A DNA stretch of 64,000 nucleotides from CAYNST01 sp964434105 (GCA_964434105.1 CAYSTJ010000010.1:30649-94648); one strand, 5' to 3'. Numbered from the stretch's first letter, positions 25,221-35,801 are shown. Made by a program: numbers and translations. Notes: generated by a model not told the origin, from the sequence alone.

Positions 25221-28200
25221 TTACAGACCCGCGGGGCCAGACCCCGAGCCGGCCTGGGGCGCATCAGGCCCCCTGAGAAACTGCGCCACGCGCGGCAGCA
25301 GGGAATCTTTGCTGACCGGTTTGAACAAGACGTCATTCCCGCCCACCTGCATGCCCTGCTCTACATCCTGCGGTGTTGATTTCGCCGTAAGAAACACAAC
25401 AGGCAATACAGCTTTGGAAAATTGCTGACGCAAGCGCCGACAGGTTTCGTAACCGGTCATCTGCGGCATCATAATGTCGAGGATCACCAGGTCTACCCTG
25501 CGCTCCCCGCTCGACACCAGCGCCAGCGCTTCGGCCCCGCTGCCGGCCTCCTCCACAGTGTATCCATGCAAAGTCAGAATTCCGCTTAACACCATGCGAT
25601 TTACCGGATCGTCGTCAACAATCAGAATGGTGCGCCCTCGGGTTCGCGCCGGCACTGGCGGGGCCGGTGTCGGCAGCGGTACCGGCGGTATTGGCGAGCG
25701 GGTTATCTGGGGCGAATGGGCGATATAGGGCATATGTACGCGCTCTTCATCCTGTATAGGCGCCACAGGCAGACTGAAACGGAACACGCTACCGCTTGCA
25801 GGCGTTTTGGTCGGAGCCCCCGGCGCATCAATGCGTGACGCAATGGAAAGCGTCCCGCCATGCAGTTCGATTAAATGTCGACAGGCGGCCAGCCCGATAC
25901 CCGTTTCGGACAGACGGGAGGCGTCGTCCGTTTGCAGGGTTTCGCTGAAGAGATCTTCAAGCTGGTCTTCTGATATACCACTGCCGGTATCGCTGATTTC
26001 CACATTAACCTTGTCCTGCTCCGGCCAGGCACTGATACAGATCTGCCCGGCTTCAGTAAACTCGATGGCGTTACCGATAAGATTGTTCAGTACCTGTTCG
26101 ATATAGCGGGGGTCGGCCAGCACACGCATTCCCTGCATGGGTATGGCATTGATCAGAACCACAGACTTCGAGTACGTCAGTGGCCGCAGAAAGCCAAGCA
26201 CGCTCTCAGCCAGGGCGCGCAGCTCCACCGGAACCGGCTGTACCCGCAGGCGGGTGTGGCTGAACTCGCTGTACTCGGCAATATCATTGATCAATCGGGA
26301 AATCCGCTTACCCTGGGTGATCAGTGCCTGCAGCTCATCCCGGCTGTAGCCGTCCATTTGCTGCCGGTTGCGTTCCAGCACATTTTCACCCTGACGAATC
26401 ATCTGGCCGACGGACAGGCGCAGTGCCTGGGACGTATTCATCAGTAGCGCGTCCTTGACGCGATTGGTCCTGATCATTTCAGCGTTAAGGCCTTTTTCTT
26501 CGTTAAGCTCTATCTGCTTGCGGATAATCCGCACAATCAGCGCAATCAGGAACAGCAAGCCCGTCAGGTATAGCAGCACCGCCCACCAGCTGTACCAGGG
26601 CGCGGGAAGCACGGTTATGCGCAGCTCGGCAGTATCATGGCTCCAAATACCGTCGCGGTTCGCACTGCGCACCCGGAAGGTGTAGTCACCCGCGCTGAGA
26701 TTGGTAAAGGTCGCGGAATTGCTATCACCGATATCGTGCCAGTTTTTGTCAAAGCCCACCAACGTGTAGGCATAGCGGTTGCGCTGCAGCGATCGGTAGT
26801 CCAGCGAGGCAAAACCCAGCGAAAACATGGTGTCTGAATGCTGGAGCGTGAGATGGCTGGTATGCTGGATTGCCCTGTCCAGTGGCGAACGCTCGCCCCC
26901 GATGTCGACTTCCCGGTTAAATACCCGTAACTCATTAATAACCAGGGGCGACTTTGCCGGCGGTACGGCCAGTACCCGCGGGTCGAAAACGCTGAAACCT
27001 TCGGTACCGCCCACGTACAATCGCCCCTGATGATCTTTGAACGATGCATTGCGATTGAAGTTGTCACCCACCAGGCCGTGCAATGTTGAAAAAGAGCGGA
27101 TTTCACCGGAGGCCGGATCCAGTCTCGCCAATCCGTTCGCGGTCGCAATCCACACGTGCCCCTGATTGTCCTCGACCAGACTGGCCACAGCGGCTGACGG
27201 CATCAAGCCGGTATCGATGTGCCTGAAGCCGTCGCCGGAGGCCGACATGACATAGACGCCACTGTCCTGCGTACCGATATACATCTGTCCGGACGAGTGC
27301 TCCAGCAGCGCCCGGATGCGACGGCTCGGCAGTTTTCGCGGATTATTCGGGTCGCTTTGATGGATAAAATGACCGGTGGCCGGATCGAACCGGTCCAGGC
27401 CGGCAGTCGTCGCCACCCATAGCTGCCCGCGCGAATCTTCCAGCACCTGCCACACAAAATCACTGGAAATTGAGTTGGGGTCGCTGGCGTCGTGTGTGTA
27501 GCTGATAAACCGGTCCGTGGCCGCGTCGTACCGGTTGAGACCGCCGGTTTCGGTGCCGATCCACAACGTATTTGCGCTGTCCCGGTAGATTTCCCACACA
27601 AACTGGCTGTTAAGCTTACCCGGCGTCCCACTGTCTCCCTGATAATGATGAAATCTGCCGCTGCTGCGATCGAGCCGGTGCAGACCGCCGAGCCAGGTAC
27701 CTATCCAGATATCGCCGTTGCTGTCTTCCTCCAGACTCAACACAGCGTTGGCTTGCAGACCGCGTTCATCCGTGGCTTTCAGGTGATGTCGAATGACCTG
27801 TTGTCGTTCGGGGTCAAACAGGTTCAGGCCATCTTCGGTCCCGACCCAGACGAGGCCATCACGACTGCGCAGAAAACTCAGAACCGCCTTGTGGCTCAGA
27901 CTGGTGGGATCGTCCGGCCGGTGCGTAAAGTTTGTAACAGCATCGTGGCTCCGGTCGACAAAGTTGATGCCATCCGGAAAGGTCGATACCCACAGGTTTT
28001 GCTGACGATCTTCGAATATACGACGCACCTGATCGGACGCCAGGGATTTTACATTGTAGGGGCTATGGCGATGCGGGCGGAACTGGTCGCTGACAGGATC
28101 ATATTGCATCAGGCCGCCCTGATTCATCCCCACCCAAAGCTGACCCTGGCTGTCTGAATACAGGTCCCGGATAAAATCACTGTCCAGTCCATGTGACCTT

Positions 28201-29003
28201 TTTTTGCGGGGGTTGAGCACATGAATAAAATCACGCTCGTTTTCCCGCAGGCGACTCAGGCCGCCGCCATAAGTGCCCACCCAGATACGCCCCAGTTGAT
28301 CCTCCGCTATGGACCGTACATTATTGCTCTTCAGGGCAGCAGGTCTACGCTCGTCCGCCTGAAAGTGACGAATCACCCGCCCGTCGCGTGAGTCCACCAG
28401 ATAGAGACCGCGTTCTTTTGTCGCCGCCCAGACACGGTTTTTGCTATCGGAAAATACGTCCTGAACAAAGGTCGGGTTATGATCGTTGTTGTCGAGTGGA
28501 ATTGTGTGCTGTATCCGGCCATCGGCATCGAGAATGCGAATGCCGTCCTCGGTGCCGGCGATGAGTTGCCCATTGGTGTCGGTGGCCAGCGAGGTAATGG
28601 CTGTGTCCACCAGATCCGGAACAGGCCGGCACCGTTCAGTGACCGGCCGATAGCGGCACAACCCGGCGTCGGTGCCGATCCAGAACGTATCCCGCCGATC
28701 CAGGATCATATCCCAGACAAAATGGCTTGGCAGGCCGCTCGACAGCTCCAACTGCCTGAACCGGCGCCCGTCGAAGCGCGCCAGCCCGTTCTCGCCACCA
28801 AACCAGATAAAGCCGTCGGCATCCTGGGCAATGGCATTGAGCGCGCTGGCGTGCCGCTTTCGCTGCTCATTGCCGTCCAGAATACGCTGGAAGCGGCTGT
28901 CCTGCGCCTGAGACGAAAGCGCCCAGACGCAGCCGAGCACGCTGAGGCAACAAGCCAGGATCTGCGACAATGTGGTACGTGAAATCAGTAAACAGTCAGC
29001 CAT
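25221..29003 (-). CDS. Giant propeller sensor hybrid kinase lacking the phospho-acceptor histidine
   Basis: This 1260-residue protein has a signal peptide, then about 700 residues of two-component-regulator propeller repeats (FIWFGGENGLARFDG, IWVGTYGGGLSRL, LWIGTETGGLNRYD), a Y_Y_Y domain (about 715-790) and one membrane helix near 800-820. The kinase-like core follows. Where relatives have NTSHELRTPL, this protein has NTSQALRLSV, with Gln859 (codon 26427-26429) in place of His. The ATP-binding boxes remain (NLIGNAIEF, DTGSGIS, GIGLAAC). A receiver domain with Asp1176 (VILDIMMPQMTG) closes the protein. It is divergent from a paralogue that keeps its His. Such receptors in Bacteroidetes sense polysaccharide fragments. 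The ligand here is unknown. Confidence 0.93.
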   Translation of the reverse strand: MADCLLISRTTLSQILACCLSVLGCVWALSSQAQDSRFQRILDGNEQRKRHASALNAIAQDADGFIWFGGENGLARFDGRRFRQLELSSGLPSHFVWDMILDRRDTFWIGTDAGLCRYRPVTERCRPVPDLVDTAITSLATDTNGQLIAGTEDGIRILDADGRIQHTIPLDNNDHNPTFVQDVFSDSKNRVWAATKERGLYLVDSRDGRVIRHFQADERRPAALKSNNVRSIAEDQLGRIWVGTYGGGLSRLRENERDFIHVLNPRKKRSHGLDSDFIRDLYSDSQGQLWVGMNQGGLMQYDPVSDQFRPHRHSPYNVKSLASDQVRRIFEDRQQNLWVSTFPDGINFVDRSHDAVTNFTHRPDDPTSLSHKAVLSFLRSRDGLVWVGTEDGLNLFDPERQQVIRHHLKATDERGLQANAVLSLEEDSNGDIWIGTWLGGLHRLDRSSGRFHHYQGDSGTPGKLNSQFVWEIYRDSANTLWIGTETGGLNRYDAATDRFISYTHDASDPNSISSDFVWQVLEDSRGQLWVATTAGLDRFDPATGHFIHQSDPNNPRKLPSRRIRALLEHSSGQMYIGTQDSGVYVMSASGDGFRHIDTGLMPSAAVASLVEDNQGHVWIATANGLARLDPASGEIRSFSTLHGLVGDNFNRNASFKDHQGRLYVGGTEGFSVFDPRVLAVPPAKSPLVINELRVFNREVDIGGERSPLDRAIQHTSHLTLQHSDTMFSLGFASLDYRSLQRNRYAYTLVGFDKNWHDIGDSNSATFTNLSAGDYTFRVRSANRDGIWSHDTAELRITVLPAPWYSWWAVLLYLTGLLFLIALIVRIIRKQIELNEEKGLNAEMIRTNRVKDALLMNTSQALRLSVGQMIRQGENVLERNRQQMDGYSRDELQALITQGKRISRLINDIAEYSEFSHTRLRVQPVPVELRALAESVLGFLRPLTYSKSVVLINAIPMQGMRVLADPRYIEQVLNNLIGNAIEFTEAGQICISAWPEQDKVNVEISDTGSGISEDQLEDLFSETLQTDDASRLSETGIGLAACRHLIELHGGTLSIASRIDAPGAPTKTPASGSVFRFSLPVAPIQDEERVHMPYIAHSPQITRSPIPPVPLPTPAPPVPARTRGRTILIVDDDPVNRMVLSGILTLHGYTVEEAGSGAEALALVSSGERRVDLVILDIMMPQMTGYETCRRLRQQFSKAVLPVVFLTAKSTPQDVEQGMQVGGNDVLFKPVSKDSLLPRVAQFLRGPDAPQAGSGSGPAGL

Positions 29004-29361
29004 AAACAGAAAATCGGGGGTGTCGGAGCAGACGGTAACCGACTTTCGGGGTCAGGGCCAGAGCCTGACACGATAAAATGTGTCCTCCGGCGAGAAATTC
29101 TGTACCTTGATGACTTCGCGACAATGGCCCGCTCGGACGCGCAGCGCTCGCCGGTTGCCGCCATCCGCACACCGTATTTCGTCGGCACTGATTCCCCGGA
29201 TTATCTGCACGGTGGCTACAATCCGCGACAGGATCATAAATTCGGGGAATTTGTAGGATCATTGACCTGCCCGTTTGGTTATTATAGGTTGGGTTACACG
29301 CTGGAACAGCACATCATGGTGTGTCCGTCGTGTCGTATCAATGCCCGCTCAAGAGTGCTAC
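29004..29361. other. Control region between the divergent propeller kinases
   Basis: These 358 bp separate the two divergent kinase genes and must hold both promoters. An 8-bp inverted repeat (ATTCCCCG at 29191-29198, CGGGGAAT at 29243-29250) and a GTCAGG/CCTGAC pair near 29051-29068 are visible and could bind a regulator. No further features were recognised. Confidence 0.4.
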
Positions 29362-32300
29362 ATGAATCAGACGCGAGGAAGCTACACCCGGTATCTGCTT
29401 TGGCTGTGGGTCATCATGTGGCCGGTGCTGCTGAACAGTGCCGCGCATGCTTCCAGCTATCGGTTCCAGCACCTGTTAACGACCGATGTCCGCGATGGTG
29501 ACAGCATCAGCGCCAGCACCAGCATCGTTCAGGACCGCCTGGGCTTTATGTGGTTCGGCGGAGAAAACGGTCTGGCGCGCTATGACGGACACCTGGTGCG
29601 AATTTACCAGGCCAACCCGGATACGCCCGGCGCCATCAGCAGCAGCTATATCTGGGATATGGTACTGGATCAGCAGGGCGTGCTGTGGGTGGCAACCACC
29701 AATGGATTGAATCGCTACGACCCGACGTTTGATACTTTCCACAGCTATACCACGCGCGACTACCCGGAACTGGCGGATAACCTGATCCGCAATCTGGCGG
29801 TAGACAGTCACGATAATCTCTACATCGCCACGGCCAACGGGTTGAGCATACTCAACGCACAGCGCGATGAATTCAGATCGTATGTCCATACCGAAGATGG
29901 TGCCAGCCTGGCCGGCAATTTTTTGCGCAGTGTCTTTGTCGACCGGGATGACCGTGTGTGGGTCGGCACCAATACCCGCGGGCTGGACCGGTTTGACCCG
30001 GTCACTGAAACGTTTCATCACTATGGACATCTGCAGGAATCGGCATCGCCGAGCCATAATAGCGTCACCGCGATAGCGCAGGACGGCCGCGGTAATATCT
30101 GGGTCGGCACCTATGGCGGTGGTGTAAGTGTTCTGGATGAAAGTCGCGGGCAGTTCAAGCGTTATCGGCACGACCCCGATCAGTCGCGTTCGCTCAGCGG
30201 TGACGTGGTGTGGGATATTTTCAATGATCGCGACAATCAGTTGTGGATAGCAACGGCCAGCGGCGGTGTGTCGCTGTATCAGCCCGCCTCGGATGATTTC
30301 GATCGAATCGAGAGCCGGCTTTATGACGCCCAGAGCCTGTTATCGGATAGCAACCGGTACATTTTCCAGGATCGCGAGGGGGATATGTGGATTGGCAGCT
30401 TCCCCGTCGGCATCAACTATCTCAACCGCTCCAGTACCCGCATCGAGAGTTTTTTTCATCGCCCGGATGACAGCAACAGCCCGACGAACGGTGGCGTATT
30501 GAGCTTCCTGGAGGACAGTCGCGGCAGGCTCTGGATCGGGACCGAAGGCGGCCTGAACGAATACGATCAAAAGACCGGAAAATTTCGCCGGTATACGCGC
30601 GATTTCAACAATGACTATGGCTTGCGCGCCAATGCAGTTCTGGCGCTGGAAGAAGATGTCAACGGCGATATCTGGGTGGGCACCTGGGGTGGCGGCCTGC
30701 ACCGGTTTGAGCGCAGCAGCAGACGTTTTTACCATTACCACCCGGAGAAGGGCCCGCCGGGCTACATCAACAGCGAATTCGTGTGGGATATCCTGCTGGA
30801 CCATAACAACGATCTCTGGGTCGGCACCGAAACCGGCGGTCTGAACCGCTATGTCCGCGAGACCGATTCCTTTGAAAGTATCGCGCTGCCGACCGGCGAC
30901 CAGGAGCCAAACTCGCTCGGCTTTGTGTGGACCCTGCTCGAAGACCAGAAGCAGCGTCTGTGGGCTGGCACGCTGGGCGGCCTGGTAATGCTTGACCCCC
31001 AGACGGAGACTTTCAAACGTTACCAGCATCAGCCGGATCAGCCCAACTCTCTCAGCAGCAATCTGATTGCAAAACTTTATGAAGACAGCCGCGGCCGCAT
31101 CTGGATTGGCACCCAGGATCAGGGCATCACTATTTTTGACCCCGCGAAAGAAACGTTCCAGCGACTCAACCGGCAGCATGGTCTTCCCTCCCAGGCGATT
31201 TCCAGCTTTATCGAGGACGAGTATGGTTTTATATGGGCTGCGACGGTGGATGGCCTGGCCCGCATCGACCCGGGCAGTTTCAGTATGCGCAGCTATAACA
31301 AGAGCAATGGCCTTATCAGCAACAACTACAACCGCGATGCCAGTTACAAGGATCAGACGGGCCGCCTTTATTTTGGTGGCATAGATGGCTTCAGTGTTTT
31401 TTATCCGACTGATCTGGATACGATCCAGCAGGCGCCGCCGGTTGTTATCACCGGGCTTTCCATTCTGAATCAACCCGTGGGTATCGGCACACCCGGGTCG
31501 CCGCTGTTGCAAAGTATTACCCGTACGCGCGAAATCTCACTTGACCATCATGATTCCACCTTTTCGCTGACGTTTGCCGCACTGAGTTATCGATCGCCGG
31601 ACCGCAACAAATTCGAGTACATGCTGAAGGGCTTCGACAAGGACTGGATCCGGGCTTTCGACACCAATACGGCAACCTATACCAATATTGACCCCGGAAC
31701 CTATTATTTTCGGGTGCGCGCCGCCAATAGCGATGGTGTCTGGAACGAGCACGGTACCGCGCTGCGGATTACCATATTGCCGGCGCCCTGGCGCACCTGG
31801 TGGGCCTATACACTCTACGCCTGCATCGGAGCGCTGATCGTTTTACTGTTCGTCAACACCAAGCTGCGCCACGCCGAGCTGGAAAAAGAAAAACGGGTCA
31901 ATGCCAAGCTGCGCAAACTCGACCAGCTGAAAGACTCCTTCCTGGCCAACACCTCACACGAACTGCGTACGCCGCTCAACGGTATTATCGGATTGGCCGA
32001 AGCACTGGCGGCGGGTGCCTTCGGTAAACTCAACCCCGAAGTGACCTATAACCTCAACATGATCGCCATCAGTGGCAAGCGGCTTTCTGCGCTCATCAAC
32101 GATATTCTGGATTTTTCCAAGCTGTCAGAAGACCGATTGATCCTCAAGATGAAACCCGTCGATTTGTATACGCTGGTGCACGGCGTTTTTGCGCTGCTGC
32201 GCACCCTGGCCGATAATCGTCACATCCACTTAATCAACAAAATACCGCCGGACCTGCCCCGCGTGGAAGCCGACGAAAACCGGCTACAGCAGGTCTTTAT

Positions 32301-33675
32301 CAATCTGATCGGCAACGCCATCAAGTATACCGACGCGGGTTATGTCAGGGTAACAGCCCGATTGGCCGACCGGCAGGTCTGTATCGAAGTGGAAGACACG
32401 GGTACCGGTATTCCGGAAGCGGAACAGGAGCAGATTTTTTCTGCATTCACGCAGGTGGAAAGCACCGATAACCGCGAATATGGCGGCACCGGGCTGGGGC
32501 TGGCCATTACCCGGCAGTTAATCCATCTGCACGGCGGCAAGCTCCGGGTAAAATCCCAGACAGGTCAGGGGTCGGTGTTCTCCTTCAATCTGAAAATCGC
32601 CTCGACCGGACCGCAGCATTTGCACAACAGCCCCGAGGCCGTGACAGCAAAATCGCTGTCGCGCTTCAGACAGAGCCCGGCAGGTGACGCCTTGCCAATA
32701 CCCTCATCCACAGATGAGCTGGAGCTGGCGCCCACGCCGGGCGCGCGAGAATATTGCATATTGATAGTCGATGATGACCCGGTTAACCGCATGGTGCTTT
32801 CCAGTATTCTGGCGCTACATAATTACCAGACACTGGAAGCCAATTCCGGCATGGAGGCCATACAACTGATCGAGCAGGAAGTCCGGATCGACCTCATTAT
32901 TCTGGATGTGATGATGCCGCGGATGTCGGGTTTTGAAACCTGCATGCGGATTCGCGTCTTGCGCGCGGTGGAATCGCTTCCCATCCTGTTTCTGACCGCC
33001 AAGCACTTTAACGACGATCTGGTGCGTGGCTTTGTCGCGGGGGGCAATGACTTTCTCACCAAACCCATTGCCAAGAACGAACTGTTATCGCGGGTCAACA
33101 CCCACTTGCGCCTGTTAACCATCACCCGTAATCTGGCGCGCAGCATTGACGAACGCGCCGAAGAGGTAAGCTTCGCCTATCGCCAGCTGCAATGGATTGA
33201 TGTACTGATTCAGCAGATTAACCACAGCCGCGATAGCAAACAGCTGTTGCAGCAAACCCTTGATCATCTTGAGGACTTCCTGCCACCCGGGCTGAGCCTG
33301 TCCTATTGGCAATATGACGAAGCCCGGGCGAGCTTTGTCTGCCATACCATCAGCCGCAACTCGTCCGATCGACTTTTGCAGCAACGCCACCGGACGACCT
33401 GGGACAAGCAGCAGATTCTTGATTGGGGTGCAGCAAACGAGCGGGTTGTGGCCTTGCAGCAACGCGATGATTCACCGATTCAGCAGTTTGGCTGTTATCC
33501 CCGGGACAGTCTGTTTGATGTGTTTATTATCGACTTCGAACAACAACTGGCCGGATTGATTATCCACGAGCTGGGGCGTCGGGATACCGATAGTCCGGCG
33601 GACCGGACAAGCCTGTTGCGCATTCAGGCGCATATCACCGCGGCGGTCATAAAGGCCCAGAGCCTGCCGCCGTAA
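29362..33675 (+). CDS. Giant propeller sensor hybrid histidine kinase with C-terminal extension
   Basis: This 1437-residue paralogue of the divergent neighbour has a signal peptide (LLWLWVIMWPVLLNSAAHA), two-component-regulator propeller repeats (FMWFGGENGLARYDG, IWVGTYGGGVSVLD, LWVGTETGGLNRYV), a Y_Y_Y domain and one membrane helix. The kinase domain is intact, with His866 in FLANTSHELRTPLNG and GTGLGLAITRQL, followed by a receiver with Asp1182 in IILDVMMPRMSG. After the receiver about 210 extra residues (ARSIDERAEEVSFAYRQLQWIDVLIQQINHSRDSKQLLQQTL) resemble a coiled linker and a degenerate GAF-like domain absent from the neighbour. The start was set at ATG 29362 so that the signal peptide is N-terminal. 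Confidence 0.93.
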   Translation: MNQTRGSYTRYLLWLWVIMWPVLLNSAAHASSYRFQHLLTTDVRDGDSISASTSIVQDRLGFMWFGGENGLARYDGHLVRIYQANPDTPGAISSSYIWDMVLDQQGVLWVATTNGLNRYDPTFDTFHSYTTRDYPELADNLIRNLAVDSHDNLYIATANGLSILNAQRDEFRSYVHTEDGASLAGNFLRSVFVDRDDRVWVGTNTRGLDRFDPVTETFHHYGHLQESASPSHNSVTAIAQDGRGNIWVGTYGGGVSVLDESRGQFKRYRHDPDQSRSLSGDVVWDIFNDRDNQLWIATASGGVSLYQPASDDFDRIESRLYDAQSLLSDSNRYIFQDREGDMWIGSFPVGINYLNRSSTRIESFFHRPDDSNSPTNGGVLSFLEDSRGRLWIGTEGGLNEYDQKTGKFRRYTRDFNNDYGLRANAVLALEEDVNGDIWVGTWGGGLHRFERSSRRFYHYHPEKGPPGYINSEFVWDILLDHNNDLWVGTETGGLNRYVRETDSFESIALPTGDQEPNSLGFVWTLLEDQKQRLWAGTLGGLVMLDPQTETFKRYQHQPDQPNSLSSNLIAKLYEDSRGRIWIGTQDQGITIFDPAKETFQRLNRQHGLPSQAISSFIEDEYGFIWAATVDGLARIDPGSFSMRSYNKSNGLISNNYNRDASYKDQTGRLYFGGIDGFSVFYPTDLDTIQQAPPVVITGLSILNQPVGIGTPGSPLLQSITRTREISLDHHDSTFSLTFAALSYRSPDRNKFEYMLKGFDKDWIRAFDTNTATYTNIDPGTYYFRVRAANSDGVWNEHGTALRITILPAPWRTWWAYTLYACIGALIVLLFVNTKLRHAELEKEKRVNAKLRKLDQLKDSFLANTSHELRTPLNGIIGLAEALAAGAFGKLNPEVTYNLNMIAISGKRLSALINDILDFSKLSEDRLILKMKPVDLYTLVHGVFALLRTLADNRHIHLINKIPPDLPRVEADENRLQQVFINLIGNAIKYTDAGYVRVTARLADRQVCIEVEDTGTGIPEAEQEQIFSAFTQVESTDNREYGGTGLGLAITRQLIHLHGGKLRVKSQTGQGSVFSFNLKIASTGPQHLHNSPEAVTAKSLSRFRQSPAGDALPIPSSTDELELAPTPGAREYCILIVDDDPVNRMVLSSILALHNYQTLEANSGMEAIQLIEQEVRIDLIILDVMMPRMSGFETCMRIRVLRAVESLPILFLTAKHFNDDLVRGFVAGGNDFLTKPIAKNELLSRVNTHLRLLTITRNLARSIDERAEEVSFAYRQLQWIDVLIQQINHSRDSKQLLQQTLDHLEDFLPPGLSLSYWQYDEARASFVCHTISRNSSDRLLQQRHRTTWDKQQILDWGAANERVVALQQRDDSPIQQFGCYPRDSLFDVFIIDFEQQLAGLIIHELGRRDTDSPADRTSLLRIQAHITAAVIKAQSLPP

Positions 33676-34081
33676 CGCTCTGGGTGTGCACCTGGCACCG
33701 CACCATTCGTCGGATACCGCTACCGCTTATCCGGCGTCTGGCGTCAGACGCTTCCCCGGCACACATCATAGTGCCATTGGCTATTACAGGCTGTTAGCGT
33801 TATAACGTATATACATCTTAAAAATCGTGGAATCCGGTTCTAAAAAACCGACCTGTTCCACAATGATATAACCTGACTCCCGGGTTCCTTTCCGATTTTA
33901 CTGAATCGGTTCTATAAAATCTGCGCTTTATAAAAAATGGGTCTGCCGGGAGCATCCGGCCTTCTCTTCGCGCCAGAATTCCGTCGTTTTGCAGCCGACT
34001 GCCTCAACTAATCTGAAGGTATCCACGGCCGGTCGCAGCAATATCGCCCCGGGCCTTTACTAACAGATTGCGGAAACCAGA
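33676..34081. other. Intergenic region with nested inverted repeat
   Basis: About 406 bp precede the zincin lipoprotein gene. At 33827-33861 GTGGAA pairs with TTCCAC around an inner CGGTT/AACCG stem, a possible hairpin or operator. The surrounding DNA is A/T-richer than its neighbours. Nothing else was recognised. Confidence 0.4.
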
Positions 34082-35794
34082 TTGATGCCAGTGGGACCCA
34101 GAATCGCCAGACTACTCGTGATCGCGGGTCTCACATCGCTGCTTATTGCCTGTGGGGGAAGCGGCGGCGAAGCCGTGGTAAACAAACCGGATATTGCGCA
34201 CGGCCTGTCCGGCACCGATCACAGCCCCGTCCCTGCGTCGGACACCGGGCTCGCAGTCCCCGACGCCCCACCCGCCAGTTTACCCGGCGACGGCGTAATG
34301 CTCAGCGGCAGGCTGACGTTCGATGCCGTACCGTTTTATTCGGCGCTCCATGGTGGCTTGAATTATGCGGCAACCGAGGCCAGGCCAATCCGTGGCATCA
34401 CCGTACAACTGATCGGTGACCGTGATCAGGTAGTGGCAACCACACAAAGCGATCAACAGGGTTATTACCGGTTTGCCGTCGTGCCGGATTCGACCGTACG
34501 CGTGCGCGTACTGGCACAGCTTCTCGGCCGGGCTCCAGCCAGTTGGAACATACAGGTGGCCGACAACACGCAGAGCGATGCCCGCTACATAATGCAAGGC
34601 GCGCTGGCGCGCATCGGTCAATCCGATCAGGTACGCAATCTGCACGCGCCCTCAGGCTGGACCGGCATGGGATACGACGGAACACGCAGCGCGGGCCCGT
34701 TTGCGATTCTGGATGCCGTCCATTCCGCCCTGGATGCCGTCGTTGCCGTCGATGCCGCTCTGACATTGCGGCCCTTGACAATCTATTGGAGCGCGAACAA
34801 CACCACCGTGCGTGGCGATTACAGCCAGGGGCATATCGGAACGTCGTTCTACACCACAGCGGGCCCCGCCATTTATATTCTGGGCCACGCCGACAGCGAT
34901 TCGGATGAATATGACCGTGCCGTCGTGCAACACGAACTGGCCCATTTTCTGGAGCACGAACTGGGCCGGGCGGACAGCATCGGCGGCCATCACGGCGTTA
35001 CCTCCCGGCTGGACCTGCGGGTTGCTTTTGCGGAAGCGTGGGGCAATGTTTTTGCGGCCGTCGTATCCGGTGACCCGGTATATCGCGATTCGCGGGGGAA
35101 GTTGCAGGCCGGGGGCTTCAGTATCGATGTACGCCAGACGACTTATGGGCGTCAAGGCTGGTTTAGCGAGGGCGCTATCCAGGCATTGCTCTATCAGGTA
35201 GCCGATGACAGGCACGGGCTGGGCCTGGGTTTCGAAGCCCTTTACCGGGTTTTGACGGATCCGGAATACCGGTCATTTGCCGGCGTCGCCTCCATTTACA
35301 GTTTTGCAGAAAAGCTCCGACAACTTTACCCCGCGCATCGCGACCGCATCACCGGGCTGTTACACAGCGCACATATCTACGGCACCGGCTGGCTCGGGGA
35401 TAACGAAACCAATAATGGCGGCTCCGCTAACGCGTTACCTGTTTATACGCAGATGGCGCCGGGTGATGCCGTCGATCTTTGCAGTGACAATGGCACACAG
35501 GAATATAACGGCCTGGGCGTGCGCAGGCTGGTTTACTTCAACGCACCACAAAATGGTAACTATACTTTTGAGGCCACCCGCAGTGGCGCGGGTCTGGCCG
35601 CTACCCGGCCCCGCCTGCGGCTTTTGCAGGGCAATACCGTGCTGTTTCATTCGGCTCCCGGCAAAAGCAATCAGGCCGTCATCCGGAAAGCACTGAGCGC
35701 GGGCCACTATGTACTGGAACTTTACGAGGACACAAATATCGATAACATCAGCACAACCGGCGGGCTGGCCTGCTTTACCGTCGCTGCGTATTGA
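34082..35794 (+). CDS. Putative zinc metallopeptidase lipoprotein
   Basis: This 570-residue protein has a lipoprotein signal (LLVIAGLTSLLIACGGSGG). A domain near 75-165 looks like a carboxypeptidase-regulatory/SdrD-type beta sandwich (LSGRLTFDAVPF, QGYYRFAVVPDSTVRVRV). A zincin-like core follows, with the HExxH motif at His284-His288 (VVQHELAHFLEHELG) and a plausible third ligand Glu318 in VAFAEAWGNVF. The C-terminal 110 residues resemble a pre-peptidase C-terminal beta domain (NGNYTFEATRS, AGHYVLELYED). No named peptidase family could be assigned. A membrane-anchored gene follows after 7 bp, implying an operon and joint function at the envelope. Confidence 0.72.
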   Translation: MMPVGPRIARLLVIAGLTSLLIACGGSGGEAVVNKPDIAHGLSGTDHSPVPASDTGLAVPDAPPASLPGDGVMLSGRLTFDAVPFYSALHGGLNYAATEARPIRGITVQLIGDRDQVVATTQSDQQGYYRFAVVPDSTVRVRVLAQLLGRAPASWNIQVADNTQSDARYIMQGALARIGQSDQVRNLHAPSGWTGMGYDGTRSAGPFAILDAVHSALDAVVAVDAALTLRPLTIYWSANNTTVRGDYSQGHIGTSFYTTAGPAIYILGHADSDSDEYDRAVVQHELAHFLEHELGRADSIGGHHGVTSRLDLRVAFAEAWGNVFAAVVSGDPVYRDSRGKLQAGGFSIDVRQTTYGRQGWFSEGAIQALLYQVADDRHGLGLGFEALYRVLTDPEYRSFAGVASIYSFAEKLRQLYPAHRDRITGLLHSAHIYGTGWLGDNETNNGGSANALPVYTQMAPGDAVDLCSDNGTQEYNGLGVRRLVYFNAPQNGNYTFEATRSGAGLAATRPRLRLLQGNTVLFHSAPGKSNQAVIRKALSAGHYVLELYEDTNIDNISTTGGLACFTVAAY

Positions 35795-35801
35795 GGACGC
35801 C

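Noticed and set aside
30340..31512. 390-codon open frame antisense to the propeller kinase at 29362
   Set aside because: It mirrors the regular codon pattern of the propeller repeats on the other strand and has no family features of its own.
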